Shown: positions 29,201 through 37,817 of the stretch, in pieces
How positions within the stretch are numbered: the first letter of the stretch is position 1
Layout: every line of letters begins with the position of its first letter
Assembly (NCBI RefSeq): GCF_011440305.1
Contig: NZ_JAAOIW010000001.1
Span: 186,001-250,000 of the forward strand
Direction of reading: 5' to 3'
Length of the DNA: 64,000 nt
From: Paenibacillus agricola
GTDB taxonomy: Bacteria; Bacillota; Bacilli; Paenibacillales; NBRC-103111
Position numbers and translations under genes: made by a program
Notes under the pieces: model-generated
The model's input: only the letters and a program-made list of their open reading frames with translations
Databases searched by the model: none
Told to the model about the DNA's origin: nothing

Positions 29201-29784
29201 ACCAAATCATGGATACGCAATAAATTTTGTTCAGTCTCCTGGAGCTTTTTCTCAGTCTCGCGCTTACGTGATTTATATTTAACGATGCCGGAGGCTTCTT
29301 CAAAAATACCCCGGCGATCCTCCGATTTAGTGCTTAATATTTCTTCGATGCGACCTTGCCCAATGATCGAGTAAGCTTCCTTCCCGATTCCGGTATCCAT
29401 AAACAATTCGGTTATATCCCTCAGCCGGCAAGGCTGCTTATTGATCAAATATTCGCTGTCCCCATTGCGATGGACACGGCGTGTTACCGTCACTTCGTTA
29501 AAATCCAATGATAGTGATTGGCTTGTATTATCCAAGGTTAAAGAAACCTCGCCAAAGTTCACAGCTTTACGCTTGTCACTTCCAGCGAAAATAATGTCCT
29601 CCATTTTGCCGCCCCGCAAGCTGCGTGCGCTCTGCTCGCCTAACACCCACCGGATACCATCGGAAATATTGCTTTTTCCGCTGCCATTGGGACCTACAAC
29701 TGCCGTGATGCCTGGAACAAATTCCAGCTCCGTTTTATCGGCAAACGATTTAAATCCGGTTAATTCTATTCGCTTCAAAAACAT
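26212..29784 (-). CDS. smc: Chromosome segregation ATPase SMC
   Basis: 1190 residues, full length. N-terminal head with Walker A GPNGSGKSNISDG (31 onward), a long coiled coil, a hinge at about 515-680 (GIRGAVAELMKVPAQVETAM), the returning coiled coil, and a C-terminal head with signature LSGGERALTA (about 1092) and Walker B FCVLDEVEAALD (about 1116). With ScpA/ScpB it forms the condensin that organises origins. GGTGGAGGTGAG precedes the ATG. Confidence 0.99.
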   Translation of the reverse strand: MFLKRIELTGFKSFADKTELEFVPGITAVVGPNGSGKSNISDGIRWVLGEQSARSLRGGKMEDIIFAGSDKRKAVNFGEVSLTLDNTSQSLSLDFNEVTVTRRVHRNGDSEYLINKQPCRLRDITELFMDTGIGKEAYSIIGQGRIEEILSTKSEDRRGIFEEASGIVKYKSRKRETEKKLQETEQNLLRIHDLVTELEDQIEPLRQQSEKAVRYKELREQLKSSEIAMYVYQIEQIYISWTDNNANLDRLRLEQVSLSAIVGQHDTHLEKHRSETRRLEVDIEKLQEELLQLSEDFEKCEGHGEVLKERKKNYVGNQAQLRQTAAQQGQRMVEKEADLNLFKGKITAISAELLQFQAKLMAEEARLVGVAGGVSNSEEDRLKSDLLETLNKIANARNEVRYTEQQNEGLSRRLERLGGEHRKWKEQADGISVRKQELEKRLATVKKQIADLRTRYVDASQTLKSKQQLSEEAQSSVRKWEQKLDALVSRRDTMREMANDYDGFIHGVKEILKAKDRRDLQGIRGAVAELMKVPAQVETAMETALGGALQHVVVDSEGNAREAIAFLKRRQLGRATFLPLDVIRSRSIPDSDKRSIESMEGFVGIGIDLVQYEEPYRQIVGSLLGNVIIVSQLDMANRIAAKIQYRYRVVTLEGDIVNPGGSMTGGSQQRKTTSLLSRQRQIEEMDQEILDSQKQMQQLRTRGEQMRKEISSETNALEALRQNGENLRIEEQQVQAALQPIEQESKQVADQLLLYSQDGDSLNTESRELGSRREAALLSLELLQEEEAIIQQAIREAASARKAGEQEKEQLQSLLTDLKIKVASLSQEKQSLQDQEKHFKTELAELYKELDLNRSILQQMDLDMSNVQQESLSQMELLNNLSIKKQHCSELLDLKRAERSEWQGKLDHEENKTREERNQLRKVDEQLHQTEVRVTRLDVELENLLKKLADDYELSIELAKERYPVPEDVLGTQNKVRELKREIAILGDVNLGAIEEYLRVNERYEFLSEQKNDLVDAKTTLYQVIHEMDEEMSKRFRITFDLIRTHFVIVFAKLFGGGRADLILSEPSNLLNTGIEIVAQPPGKKLQNLQLLSGGERALTAIALLFAIIRVKPVPFCVLDEVEAALDEANVTRFAEYLREFSEQTQFIVVTHRKGTMEEADVLYGVTMEEGGVSKLVSVRMEEDEAIIAS

Positions 29785-29860
29785 CGTCTCACCTCCACCC
29801 TATTGTACCATATAAACCCTATTCATAGAACGCTCTCAGGGCTCTTCCCCTCCACAAGAA

Positions 29861-29898
29861 AATGCATCGAAACCAGCTGGGTAGCCGCTCGATGCATT
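29861..29898 (-). terminator. Hairpin between rnc and smc
   Basis: 10-bp perfect arms AATGCATCGA/TCGATGCATT, 18-base GC-rich loop that can fold further, then TTCTTG on the minus strand. It could be a weak terminator or an mRNA-processing site. Confidence 0.45.
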
Positions 29899-29918
29899 GT
29901 TCTGGTTCCTTTGGAAGG

Positions 29919-30617
29919 TTACTGGATTTGTACGTTCAAAGCCTCTAACGCTCGTGCCGCTGCATGCTGCTCCGCTTCTTTCTTGGAACGGCCAGTGCCT
30001 TCACCTAGCAGCTTTTCACCTACTTGAACCCGCGCTACAAACTCTCGTTCATGCGCTGGACCGCGTTCATCCACTATCTTGTACTCTAACACACCCATAT
30101 TATGCTGCTGTATATACTCCTGTAGATGGGTCTTGAAATCCACAGTCAGCAACCTGCCCTGATTCGGTAAATTGGGGAAAAGATGCTTGCGCAAAAACAC
30201 ATTAACGACCTCAAGACCTTGATCCAAATAGAGCGCACCCACGAACGATTCGAATACATCCGCCAGCAATGCTGGCCTTGTCCGCCCGCCCGTCAGCTCC
30301 TCACCTTTACCCAAGAGCACATAGGAGCCAAATGTTAATTGCTCGGCAAAGCTAACCAGTGAAGGCTCGCATACAATCGACGCCCTAAGCTTCGTTAGCT
30401 CCCCTTCAGAACGACCTGGATACTTCTCAAACAAATATTCAGAGACGGTTAATTCCAAAACCGCATCACCCAGAAATTCCAGCCGCTCATTGTCTTGATA
30501 ATTTCCAAGTCGATGTTCATTCACATAGGAGGAGTGTGTAAATGCCTGCCTTAACAGCTCCGGTTTGCGAAATGAAATATCCAATGCGATCTGCAACTGC
30601 TTCAGGTTACGTTGCAT
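29919..30617 (-). CDS. rnc: Ribonuclease III
   Basis: 232 residues from ATG 30617, preceded by GGTGGTGAG; an in-frame extension to 30668 has no good site but cannot be excluded. The RNase III signature [20 protein letters not shown] and the second catalytic region [20 protein letters not shown] are followed by a dsRNA-binding domain ([36 protein letters not shown]). It processes rRNA and other structured RNAs. The rnc-smc-ftsY order is conserved. Confidence 0.97.
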   Translation of the reverse strand: MQRNLKQLQIALDISFRKPELLRQAFTHSSYVNEHRLGNYQDNERLEFLGDAVLELTVSEYLFEKYPGRSEGELTKLRASIVCEPSLVSFAEQLTFGSYVLLGKGEELTGGRTRPALLADVFESFVGALYLDQGLEVVNVFLRKHLFPNLPNQGRLLTVDFKTHLQEYIQQHNMGVLEYKIVDERGPAHEREFVARVQVGEKLLGEGTGRSKKEAEQHAAARALEALNVQIQ

Positions 30618-30686
30618 ATTCTCACCACCTACTTCAACCATCCGGTTACGGTTCTCTAAACTGAACACAAAATTTTCAAGAATTAC

Positions 30687-31931
30687 TTATACAGACTCGG
30701 CAAACTTCTTTAAAATAATCGTAGCATTATGGCCACCAAAGCCAAACGAGTTGGACATGACAATTTGCAGGTCAGCCTTGCGTGGTACATTCGGTACATA
30801 ATCCAAGTCACATAGTGGATCCTGGTTGTCCAGGTTGGCTGTTGGCGGGATGATGCCATTCTTCAGGGCAAGTCCACAAATTAACGCCTCAACGCCGCCT
30901 GCAGCACCCAATAAATGGCCAGTCATGGACTTGGTTGAACTGATAGCAACTTTGTAAGCATGATCTCCGAAAGCCTTCTTAACCGCAGTGGTTTCGGAAC
31001 GGTCACCCACCGGTGTCGACGTACCGTGTGCATTAATGTAATCAATTTGCTCTGGAGTTATGCCTGCATCTTTAATCGCTTTCAGCATACATCTTGCTGC
31101 ACCATCTGGATCAGGATCGGTCATATGATGGGCATCTCCACTCATTCCGTATCCGATAACCTCAGCATAAATACGTGCTCCACGCTTAGTTGCATGCTCC
31201 AACGACTCCAAAATGAGTACGCCTGAGCCTTCACCCATTACAAAGCCATCGCGACCGGTATCGAAAGGACGGCTCGCTTTTGTTGGGTCATCATTGCGCG
31301 TAGACATCGCTCGCAATGCACAGAAGCCTGCCACACCTGTAGGCGTGATGGTCGCTTCGGCACCGCCGCAAATCATCACATCAGCATCCCCGCGCTGGAT
31401 CATCTTGTACGAATCACCAATTGAGTGGGTACCCGTCGCACATGCAGTTACCGCGGTGCTGTTAGGACCCTTGGCACCAGTCATAATCGAAATTTGCCCG
31501 GAAGCCATATTTGCGATCATCATCGGAATAAAGAAGGGACTAACACGTCTTGGTCCTTTTTCTAGCAATATTTTAAATTGCTCTTCCCAAGTGGACAAGC
31601 CACCGATTCCTGAGCCCACATATACGCCTACACGCTCTGGATCCGTATCTACTTTGATATCGAGTGAAGCATCCTTCAATGCAAGCAAACTTGCCACAAC
31701 AGCAAATTGGACGAAACGGTCCATTCTTCGCGCCTCTTTTTTATCAAAAAAAGGCTCAAAGTTAAAATTTTTAATTTCCGCGGCAATTTGCGTTGGGTAT
31801 TCGGTTACATCAAACAATTCGATCGGTCCGACCCCTGACTTAGCTTCCATCAGGTTACCCCAGAAAGTATCTAAATCCTGTCCTAATGAGGTCATGACCC
31901 CCATACCTGTTATTACGACTCTTTGATTCAT
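30687..31931 (-). CDS. fabF: Beta-ketoacyl-ACP synthase II (FabF)
   Basis: 414 residues. Active-site Cys164 in [14 protein letters not shown], histidines in [11 protein letters not shown] and [15 protein letters not shown], and the C-terminal [15 protein letters not shown] motif. FabF elongates acyl-ACP by malonyl-ACP condensation. It follows acpP and comes before rnc. AGGTGG precedes the ATG. Confidence 0.98.
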   Translation of the reverse strand: MNQRVVITGMGVMTSLGQDLDTFWGNLMEAKSGVGPIELFDVTEYPTQIAAEIKNFNFEPFFDKKEARRMDRFVQFAVVASLLALKDASLDIKVDTDPERVGVYVGSGIGGLSTWEEQFKILLEKGPRRVSPFFIPMMIANMASGQISIMTGAKGPNSTAVTACATGTHSIGDSYKMIQRGDADVMICGGAEATITPTGVAGFCALRAMSTRNDDPTKASRPFDTGRDGFVMGEGSGVLILESLEHATKRGARIYAEVIGYGMSGDAHHMTDPDPDGAARCMLKAIKDAGITPEQIDYINAHGTSTPVGDRSETTAVKKAFGDHAYKVAISSTKSMTGHLLGAAGGVEALICGLALKNGIIPPTANLDNQDPLCDLDYVPNVPRKADLQIVMSNSFGFGGHNATIILKKFAESV

Positions 31932-32032
31932 TAAAATCCACCTCTATCTAAAATAACAATGTTGTTATGTAGGATAAGTTACGCTTATTAAAATTATACA
32001 TGGCCAAAGTGCTTCCAGCCTTTAACGGAAAT

Positions 32033-32060
32033 AAGTCCCGCCAATAAATAAACGGGACTT
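32033..32060 (-). terminator. Hairpin between acpP and fabF
   Basis: 8-bp perfect arms AAGTCCCG/CGGGACTT with a 12-base loop; the following minus-strand bases ATTTCC are only weakly U-rich. It may cut fabF levels relative to acpP, or protect the acpP mRNA 3' end. Confidence 0.5.
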
Positions 32061-32069
32061 AAGCGCCAA

Positions 32070-32303
32070 TTAAGTATGAGATTTTATGTACTCAACTACT
32101 TGACCTACCGTAGTGATCGTCTCTGCATCTTCATCAGAGATTTCCAAATCAAATTCATCTTCTAATTCCATGACTAATTCTACTACATCTAGAGAATCAG
32201 CGCCTAAATCATCTTTAAAAGATGCTTCGAGGGTAACTTCGGCCTCTTCAACACCAAGACGATCGATGACGATACGTTTTACGCGTTCCAAAACATCGGA
32301 CAT
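32070..32303 (-). CDS. acpP: Acyl carrier protein
   Basis: 77 residues from ATG 32303 with GGAGGTGA 7 bases upstream. Ser37 in [16 protein letters not shown] is the 4'-phosphopantetheine attachment site. The protein is strongly acidic, as expected. A minus-strand TATAAT with a poor -35 (TGGCAA, 17-base spacer) just upstream may give acpP an extra promoter, which would suit its high demand. Confidence 0.98.
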   Translation of the reverse strand: MSDVLERVKRIVIDRLGVEEAEVTLEASFKDDLGADSLDVVELVMELEDEFDLEISDEDAETITTVGQVVEYIKSHT

Positions 32304-32424
32304 CCGGTTCACCTCCTCTATGGTATTATACTGGACTTATGGACAAATTGCCAGAGCAAGCGCAAGCTCCACCGAAAAAACGAAATTTCCTAGCGGTTCC
32401 GTGTGATTAACACGAAATTGCAGG

Positions 32425-33165
32425 CTACATATACATGCCGCCATCCACATGGATGGTTTGGCCTGTCATGTAGGAAGCATCGTCAGAAGCAAGGAAACGT
32501 ACAGCCTTAGCTATGTCTTCCGGCTTGCCCAGACGGGATAACGGAATTTGCTGCAATAACCCAGCAACCATCTCTTCGGAAAGCTTGTCTGTCATATCTG
32601 TCTCAATAAATCCTGGTGCTACTGCATTAACGGTTATTCCTCGTGACGAAAGCTCCTTGGCAGAAGCTTTCGTCATTCCGATTACACCCGCTTTTGCAGC
32701 CACATAATTAATTTGCCCGGGGTTGCCAAGCACACCAACAACTGACGAAATATTAATGATCCGTCCTGAGCGTTGCTTCATCATCGGACGTGTGGCCGCT
32801 TTTATACAGTTAAACACGCCCTTCAAATTCGTCGCAATGACCTGGTCGAATTCATCTTCTTTCATTCGCATGATCAAATTGTCTCTGGTGATCCCTGCAT
32901 TATTAACCAAAATGTCCAGCTGTCCAAACGTTCCCAGCACTTGCTTAAACATTTCTTCCACCTCTTGCGAGGAGCTTACATCAGCCTTGATCTTAAAAGC
33001 TTTCCTGCCCATCGCTTCGATCAAGCCCACAACTTCAGCAGCAGCAGCCTCGCTCCCTGCATAATTAACAGCGACATCCGCTCCGGCTTCTGCTAGTGAC
33101 AAAGCAATCGCTCGACCAATACCGCGTGATGCGCCTGTAACGAGCGCCGATTTACCTGTTAGCAT
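32425..33165 (-). CDS. fabG: 3-oxoacyl-ACP reductase FabG
   Basis: 246 residues from ATG 33165, giving the family start [20 protein letters not shown]; longer readings run back into fabD. The NADPH-binding TGASRGIG (10-17), the NNAG motif, the catalytic Ser in INISSVVG and YVAAK, and the C-terminal [14 protein letters not shown] are all present. It reduces beta-ketoacyl-ACP in each elongation cycle. The AGGAGG overlaps the fabD stop and is 12 bases from the ATG, suggesting coupling. Confidence 0.98.
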   Translation of the reverse strand: MLTGKSALVTGASRGIGRAIALSLAEAGADVAVNYAGSEAAAAEVVGLIEAMGRKAFKIKADVSSSQEVEEMFKQVLGTFGQLDILVNNAGITRDNLIMRMKEDEFDQVIATNLKGVFNCIKAATRPMMKQRSGRIINISSVVGVLGNPGQINYVAAKAGVIGMTKASAKELSSRGITVNAVAPGFIETDMTDKLSEEMVAGLLQQIPLSRLGKPEDIAKAVRFLASDDASYMTGQTIHVDGGMYM

Positions 33166-33181
33166 CGTCTCTGATTCCCTC

Positions 33182-34105
33182 CTATTGGAACTGCTCGACC
33201 GCTTCCCTGCTATTGATGGCAACAACCTTCACCGTACGGTCGATTTTTTTGATCAAACCCGTTAGCACCGTGCCTGGTCCTATCTCAACAAAGGTATCGA
33301 CCCCTTGGGCGATCAGCCAAGTGATGCTGTCCTCCCAGCGGACCGAGGAGTGCACCTGGTCGATCAGCAGCTGGCGAATCGCCTCCGGCTCTGTAACAGG
33401 CAACGCGGTAACATTAGCAATAACCGGCATGTTGGCAGGCTGCATGGCAAGACCGGCTAGAACAGCTCCAAGACGCTCAGAAGCAGGCTTCATTAATGAA
33501 GAATGAAAGGGACCGCTAACCTCCAAAGGAATCACGCGCTTGGCGCCAATCTCTTTGCCGCGTTCCACCAAGGCCTGGACTCCCTCGCGGCTTCCTGAAA
33601 CGACAATTTGCCCAGGGCAATTAAGGTTGGCAAGCTCTACGACACCAATTTCACTGGAAATGGTTCGGCAGAGCATGTCCAGAGCTTCACGCTCAGCGCC
33701 TAATACGGCAGCCATCGCACCCTGCCCGCTTGGCACAGCCGCTTCCATAAATTCGCCTCGTGCACGCACGGTACGAACCGCATCCTCAAAGCTAAGCACA
33801 CCGGCTGCCACCAATGCTGTGTATTCACCCAAGCTATGCCCCGCAACATAATCGGGCAACAAGCCTTTGGCCTTAAACAGCTCCAAGTAAGCGATGCTTG
33901 TTGTAAGCAATGCAGGTTGTGTGTGGTAAGTGATTTTCAGCTCAGCCTCAGGTCCTTCGAAAATAATCGAGGAAAGTGAGTAGCCTAATGCTTCATCTGC
34001 ACGGTTGAATATACGTTTAGCTGCTTCGTTTGTTTCAAAAATATCTTTTCCCATGCCCACTGCTTGTGCACCCTGGCCTGGAAATACAAATGCTATTTTG
34101 CCCAT
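33182..34105 (-). CDS. fabD: Malonyl-CoA:ACP transacylase FabD
   Basis: 307 residues. [16 protein letters not shown] at the N-terminus and the active-site Ser91 in [15 protein letters not shown], with the partner His in GPFHSSLM. It loads malonyl groups on ACP. AAGGAGAA lies upstream of the ATG. It sits between fabH and fabG, in the same order as the E. coli fab cluster. Confidence 0.98.
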   Translation of the reverse strand: MGKIAFVFPGQGAQAVGMGKDIFETNEAAKRIFNRADEALGYSLSSIIFEGPEAELKITYHTQPALLTTSIAYLELFKAKGLLPDYVAGHSLGEYTALVAAGVLSFEDAVRTVRARGEFMEAAVPSGQGAMAAVLGAEREALDMLCRTISSEIGVVELANLNCPGQIVVSGSREGVQALVERGKEIGAKRVIPLEVSGPFHSSLMKPASERLGAVLAGLAMQPANMPVIANVTALPVTEPEAIRQLLIDQVHSSVRWEDSITWLIAQGVDTFVEIGPGTVLTGLIKKIDRTVKVVAINSREAVEQFQ

Positions 34106-34120
34106 GTTAGATTCTCCTTA

Positions 34121-34180
34121 GAGTTTTGCGAAGCAAAACTTTCTTCGTAAGCATCCGCTGAGTTTTGCGAAGCCAAACTT
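34121..34180. repeat. Tandem copies of the dispersed hairpin repeat
   Basis: Between fabD and fabH: a perfect hairpin AGTTTTGC-GAA-GCAAAACT (34122-34140), then TTCTTCGTAAGCATCCGCTG, then a second, imperfect copy AGTTTTGCGAAGCCAAACT (34161-34179). The unit is shared with 7508-7555. The second copy runs up to the fabH stop. Confidence 0.6.
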
Positions 34181-34188
34181 TCGTTAAG

Positions 34189-35175
34189 CTACCAGACCAA
34201 CACCGAAGCGCCCCATGTCAAGCCTCCGCCAAAGCCAACCATCACTAAGCGGTCGCCCTCTTGCAGCCTGCCTGCTTCTACAGCCTCAGCTAACGCAATC
34301 GGAATCGATGCCGCAGATACGTTGCCGTACTTGTCGAGGTTGATTACGCACTTATCTTCACTGAGCTCCAAACGGTTCAGTGCCGATTGAATAATCCGGA
34401 TGTTCGCTTGATGCGGAATCAAGAGATCGATGTCTTTTCTCGTCATTCCTGCTTTACGCAGCGCTTCTTCAGCGGCATTTCCCATAATACGGACAGCGAA
34501 TTTAAAAACCTCACTGCCAGCCATATAAATAAAATGTTGCTTGGTTTCAAGGCTTTGTGGAGATGCCGGGCATCTCGAACCTCCGCCCGCTACCTTCAAT
34601 AGCTCTCCGCCGGAGCCATCCGCGCCCAATTCGAACGATTTAAACCCCCGTCCTTCCGGGACAACACCAAGCACAACGGCTCCTGAGCCATCACCGAACA
34701 AAATACATGTATTGCGATCGGTATAATCCGTAATTTTCGATAAGCATTCCGTACCAACAACTAATGCATATTTATAAGTTCCCATAGCAATAAAATTAGA
34801 AGCGTTCGCTAATCCATAAATAAAACCGGAGCAAGCTGCCGATAAATCAAAAGCTGCCGCCTTTTTGGCGCCAAGCTTGTCTTGTAGAATACAGGCTGTT
34901 GAAGGAAAAGCCATATCTGGAGTAATCGTCGCCACCACAATTAAATCTAATTGCTCAGGACCGATTCCTGCCATCTCCAATGCTTTTAACGATGCTGCAT
35001 AGGCCAAATCAGAGGAAGCTTGCTCAGGGCTCACTATTCTTCTTTCGCGAATCCCCGTTCTCGATACGATCCATTCATCGTTCGTCTCAACCATCTGCTC
35101 CAGCTCTCGATTCGTTAAAACACGATCAGGCACATACTTGCCTGTTCCAATAATACCAACTGGCAGTAAGCTCAT
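34189..35175 (-). CDS. fabH: Beta-ketoacyl-ACP synthase III (FabH)
   Basis: 328 residues. Active-site Cys115 in DLSAACSGFIYGL, His in LLIPHQANIRII and Asn in DKYGNVSAASIPIALAEA. FabH starts fatty-acid synthesis; in Firmicutes it prefers branched acyl-CoA primers, giving iso and anteiso acids. It lies between plsX and fabD. The ribosome-binding site (GGAAGAGAG) is moderate. Confidence 0.98.
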   Translation of the reverse strand: MSLLPVGIIGTGKYVPDRVLTNRELEQMVETNDEWIVSRTGIRERRIVSPEQASSDLAYAASLKALEMAGIGPEQLDLIVVATITPDMAFPSTACILQDKLGAKKAAAFDLSAACSGFIYGLANASNFIAMGTYKYALVVGTECLSKITDYTDRNTCILFGDGSGAVVLGVVPEGRGFKSFELGADGSGGELLKVAGGGSRCPASPQSLETKQHFIYMAGSEVFKFAVRIMGNAAEEALRKAGMTRKDIDLLIPHQANIRIIQSALNRLELSEDKCVINLDKYGNVSAASIPIALAEAVEAGRLQEGDRLVMVGFGGGLTWGASVLVW

Positions 35176-35208
35176 AACGTAACAACTCTCTTCCGTTACT
35201 TATTTCCA

Positions 35209-36210
35209 TTATTTACTTAAATGATTAATTTCTTTCACGATGCTTGCAAGCAATTCGTTCTCGATCGATAACCTTGCTTGGCGAATCGCATTTTTAATGG
35301 CCAGTGCATTCGAGGACCCGTGGCTTTTCAACACTAGCCCATTTATTCCCAAAAGCGGCGCTGCCCCATATTCGGAATAATCAAGCTGACGTTTAAACTT
35401 TGTAATCCCGGGCCTTAATACAGCTGCTGCTGCTTTGGTTGCCAGGTTTCGTGTGAATTCGATTTTGAGTGCGGCAAAAATAGTCGCTGCTGCACCCTCC
35501 AGCGATTTCAGCATAATATTGCCAGCAAAGCCATCGCATACAAGCACATCACATGGGCCATATAATAAATCTCGTGATTCCACATTGCCGATAAAATGAA
35601 TAGGGGCTTGCTCTAGCAGCGGATAAGCTGCTTTCGTAAGCTCATTGCCCTTCATGGGCTCGGTGCCTACGTTCAGCAGCCCTACTCTTGGCTTCACCAC
35701 ACCGTGTACTTTTTTCCTATATATACTTCCCATAATCGCATATTGCACCAGCTGCTCAGCAGATGCATCCATATTGGCTCCCATATCTAGGGCAACCATC
35801 CCTTTACCATCCATAGAAGGTATCGTTAAGGTCAAAGCCGGACGGTCAATGCCTTCAATCCGCCCCACAATTAATAAGCCCGTTGTCATTAGTGCTCCCG
35901 TATTGCCGGCAGAGATCATAGCATCCGCTTTCTTCTCTTGAATCATACGGCCTGCCACTACCATTGAAGCATCTTTTTTACGTCTTACAGCCTTAACCGG
36001 CTCATCGTCTGCTTCTATAACCTCACTTGCATGAATAACTTCCAAGTTGCTTGGTTGATCGCCGGCCTGGCGAATAAGCGGTTCAATTCGGGCTGCATCC
36101 CCGATTAAAATGACCGTAATATCCTTCCATTCCCGCACCGCTTCCAGTGCCCCTGCCACTACCACATCAGGGGCATGGTCTCCACCCATGGCATCAATCG
36201 CTATCCGCAT
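35209..36210 (-). CDS. plsX: Acyl-ACP:phosphate acyltransferase PlsX
   Basis: 333 residues from ATG 36210 with GGAGGGG upstream, giving [40 protein letters not shown] and [17 protein letters not shown] are family blocks. PlsX makes acyl-phosphate for PlsY, the first step of phosphatidic-acid synthesis. It overlaps the end of fapR by 17 bases, so regulator and target are translationally linked. Confidence 0.98.
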   Translation of the reverse strand: MRIAIDAMGGDHAPDVVVAGALEAVREWKDITVILIGDAARIEPLIRQAGDQPSNLEVIHASEVIEADDEPVKAVRRKKDASMVVAGRMIQEKKADAMISAGNTGALMTTGLLIVGRIEGIDRPALTLTIPSMDGKGMVALDMGANMDASAEQLVQYAIMGSIYRKKVHGVVKPRVGLLNVGTEPMKGNELTKAAYPLLEQAPIHFIGNVESRDLLYGPCDVLVCDGFAGNIMLKSLEGAAATIFAALKIEFTRNLATKAAAAVLRPGITKFKRQLDYSEYGAAPLLGINGLVLKSHGSSNALAIKNAIRQARLSIENELLASIVKEINHLSK

Positions 36211-36799
36211 CAGGCTCCCCTCCCTCCAAACGGTCTTTCGTTGAGTGATAAATAATGAAATTACCTTGAAAGACCACTTCATCACCCACGTAAGTAATCA
36301 CTTCTACTTTAGCCTTACCTTTGGTGATTGAGCGTACATAAGCCTTAGCCACACATTTTTCCCCCAGCTTCACAGAACGTACAAAACGAATATCCGCAGC
36401 AGCCGTTAATGCGATCTGGTCATTAATAAGGGCGACTGCCATAGAGTTGGCTTGCGAGAAAATATGGTGCCCGCGAGCGATTTGGGTTCTGGAAAAAACA
36501 TGCTCTTCCTTAATTTCAAAAATCGATATGCCGCTTTTGTCGAGCTGAAGGTCAATGACCTCACCGATGACTTCATGCAGTGGAAGTGACCGCACCTGGT
36601 CATAAGAAAGCTCCGCCATGAGCTTGATACGCTCACGCAGCTCCGGTATACCCAGCTCTAGCCTATCCAAACGAACCGTCTGGATACTGACTTGAAACAA
36701 ACGCATTAATTCTTCATCCGTAATAAAAGGGTTATCCTCAATGGCTCCGCTCAGTTTGTGCTGACGCTGGCGTTTAGGAAGGCGTTCGATACCAAACAC
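36194..36799 (-). CDS. fapR: Fatty-acid and phospholipid regulator FapR
   Basis: 201 residues from a GTG start (AAAGGCG close by; the exact start is uncertain). The N-terminal helix-turn-helix ([34 protein letters not shown]) is followed by a hot-dog thioesterase-like ligand domain with [20 protein letters not shown]. Malonyl-CoA binding releases FapR from DNA. It heads the fapR-plsX-fabH-fabD-fabG-acpP-fabF unit and probably represses it through the operator upstream. Confidence 0.97.
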   Translation of the reverse strand: MFGIERLPKRQRQHKLSGAIEDNPFITDEELMRLFQVSIQTVRLDRLELGIPELRERIKLMAELSYDQVRSLPLHEVIGEVIDLQLDKSGISIFEIKEEHVFSRTQIARGHHIFSQANSMAVALINDQIALTAAADIRFVRSVKLGEKCVAKAYVRSITKGKAKVEVITYVGDEVVFQGNFIIYHSTKDRLEGGEPDADSD

Positions 36800-36867
36800 C
36801 GCCTTTATCTATAATCTGCATGCCACTTATGCAAGCATGTATGTATTCGGTGCATCCCGATGAGATC

Positions 36868-36884
36868 TTAAGACCAAGTAATAA
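36868..36884 (-). promoter_or_regulatory. Candidate FapR operator upstream of fapR
   Basis: A 17-bp imperfect palindrome TTATTACTTGGTCTTAA (minus strand) agrees with 12 of 17 positions of the consensus as I recall it (TTAGTACCTAGTACTAA), and its outer half-sites TTAnnAC/GTnnTAA are symmetric. It lies just downstream of a TATACT-like -10, as in Bacillus fapR. Confidence 0.45.
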
Positions 36885-36922
36885 GAGATAGTATAATAGA
36901 TTATTTCCTAAAAGGAAAGAGT

Positions 36923-36958
36923 AAAAAAATAGCACTTCACCAAAGGATGAAGTACTAT
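36923..36958 (-). terminator. Rho-independent terminator after rpmF
   Basis: 11-bp stem (ATAGTACTTCA/TGAAGTGCTAT on the minus strand, one G-U) with an 8-base loop and seven T. It separates yceD-rpmF from the fapR operon. Confidence 0.85.
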
Positions 36959-36980
36959 CTTTACTTTGCTCGCCAGAGAA

Positions 36981-37154
36981 CTATTGCTTGATAACTTCTC
37001 TGTTTTTGTACGAACCACAAACTTTACAAACATGGTGAGACATTTTTAATTCTCCACAACTCTCGCACTTTACCATACCTGGTACTACTAATTTAAAGTG
37101 AGTACGACGCTTGTCGCGACGAGTCTTAGATGTTCTTCTTTGAGGTACTGCCAT
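36981..37154 (-). CDS. rpmF: 50S ribosomal protein L32
   Basis: 57 residues from ATG 37154 with AGGAGGTGG upstream, starting [20 protein letters not shown]. The zinc form, with [18 protein letters not shown] (two CxxC pairs). It follows yceD by 46 bases, the conserved yceD-rpmF pair. Confidence 0.98.
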   Translation of the reverse strand: MAVPQRRTSKTRRDKRRTHFKLVVPGMVKCESCGELKMSHHVCKVCGSYKNREVIKQ

Positions 37155-37200
37155 CTTCCCCACCTCCTTCACAAAAATCAAACTGGTCGTGCATCTTGCC

Positions 37201-37713
37201 TTATTCTTGCTTAAAAAAATCCGCTAAGCCTGCCAATCTTGGATCCATCTTCGTACGATTGCAATCACAGGATTGTAGATTGCGGTCGACACCGCAAACT
37301 GAGCATAAGCCAAGACAATTTTCATCGCACAACGGAATGTACGGTAATGCAAGCATTACATTTTCCATTACATAGGGCAGCAATTCTATCTTGTCGTCTG
37401 TAACGAAAAGAGTCTCCTCATCCTCGTCATCAGTCTCCGACTCATCTGCAGCACGGGCAAACGTTTCATGAAAAGGAATTACCAGCGTTTGCTTCACCGG
37501 ATTCAAGCAGCGGGAGCAAGGTTGTTCCACGTCAACACTTAGCTGTCCCGTCACAATAGCAACCTCTTCTTTACCCAGCGCCTGGAGGCTAATATGTAGC
37601 GGTCCCGCGTTGAGTAGGCCATTGCTTTCCTTCAAAGCATCGGACAGATCAACAGTTTCATCAAAATGTACCGTGTTAGCTTTCTGCGCCAACTCTTTTA
37701 AACGAATGAACAC
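37201..37713 (-). CDS. yceD: YceD-family (DUF177) protein
   Basis: 170 residues from a GTG start at 37713 with GGGGTGAT upstream. Four Cys in the middle and end ([28 protein letters not shown]) fit a metal-binding role. A strongly acidic stretch (about residues 108-120) is present. YceD is encoded upstream of rpmF in most bacteria and is linked to large-subunit or 23S rRNA maturation in some; the exact role here is unknown. A consensus promoter lies just upstream. Confidence 0.93.
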   Translation of the reverse strand: MFIRLKELAQKANTVHFDETVDLSDALKESNGLLNAGPLHISLQALGKEEVAIVTGQLSVDVEQPCSRCLNPVKQTLVIPFHETFARAADESETDDEDEETLFVTDDKIELLPYVMENVMLALPYIPLCDENCLGLCSVCGVDRNLQSCDCNRTKMDPRLAGLADFFKQE

Positions 37714-37740
37714 AAGAATCACCCCAAACAAACAAAGATT

Positions 37741-37792
37741 ATTATATCGATAATACCTGCATTTTGTCAACATTTTAAGATCGTGTTATAGT
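37741..37792. promoter_or_regulatory. Back-to-back promoters of yceD-rpmF (minus) and tmcAL (plus) sharing one -35
   Basis: Minus: TTGACA (37770-37765), 18-base spacer, TATAAT (37746-37741), fully consensus. Plus: TTGTCA (37764-37769), 17-base spacer, TATAGT (37787-37792). The two -35 boxes lie on opposite strands of the same heptamer TTGTCAA, so RNA polymerase can occupy only one at a time. Confidence 0.75.
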
Positions 37793-37817
37793 AAAATAAT
37801 TAAAAAGGAGTCGTTTT

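Noticed and set aside
31213-31926. 237-codon plus-strand frame in fabF
   Set aside because: Shadow of a clear FabF gene with intact catalytic residues.
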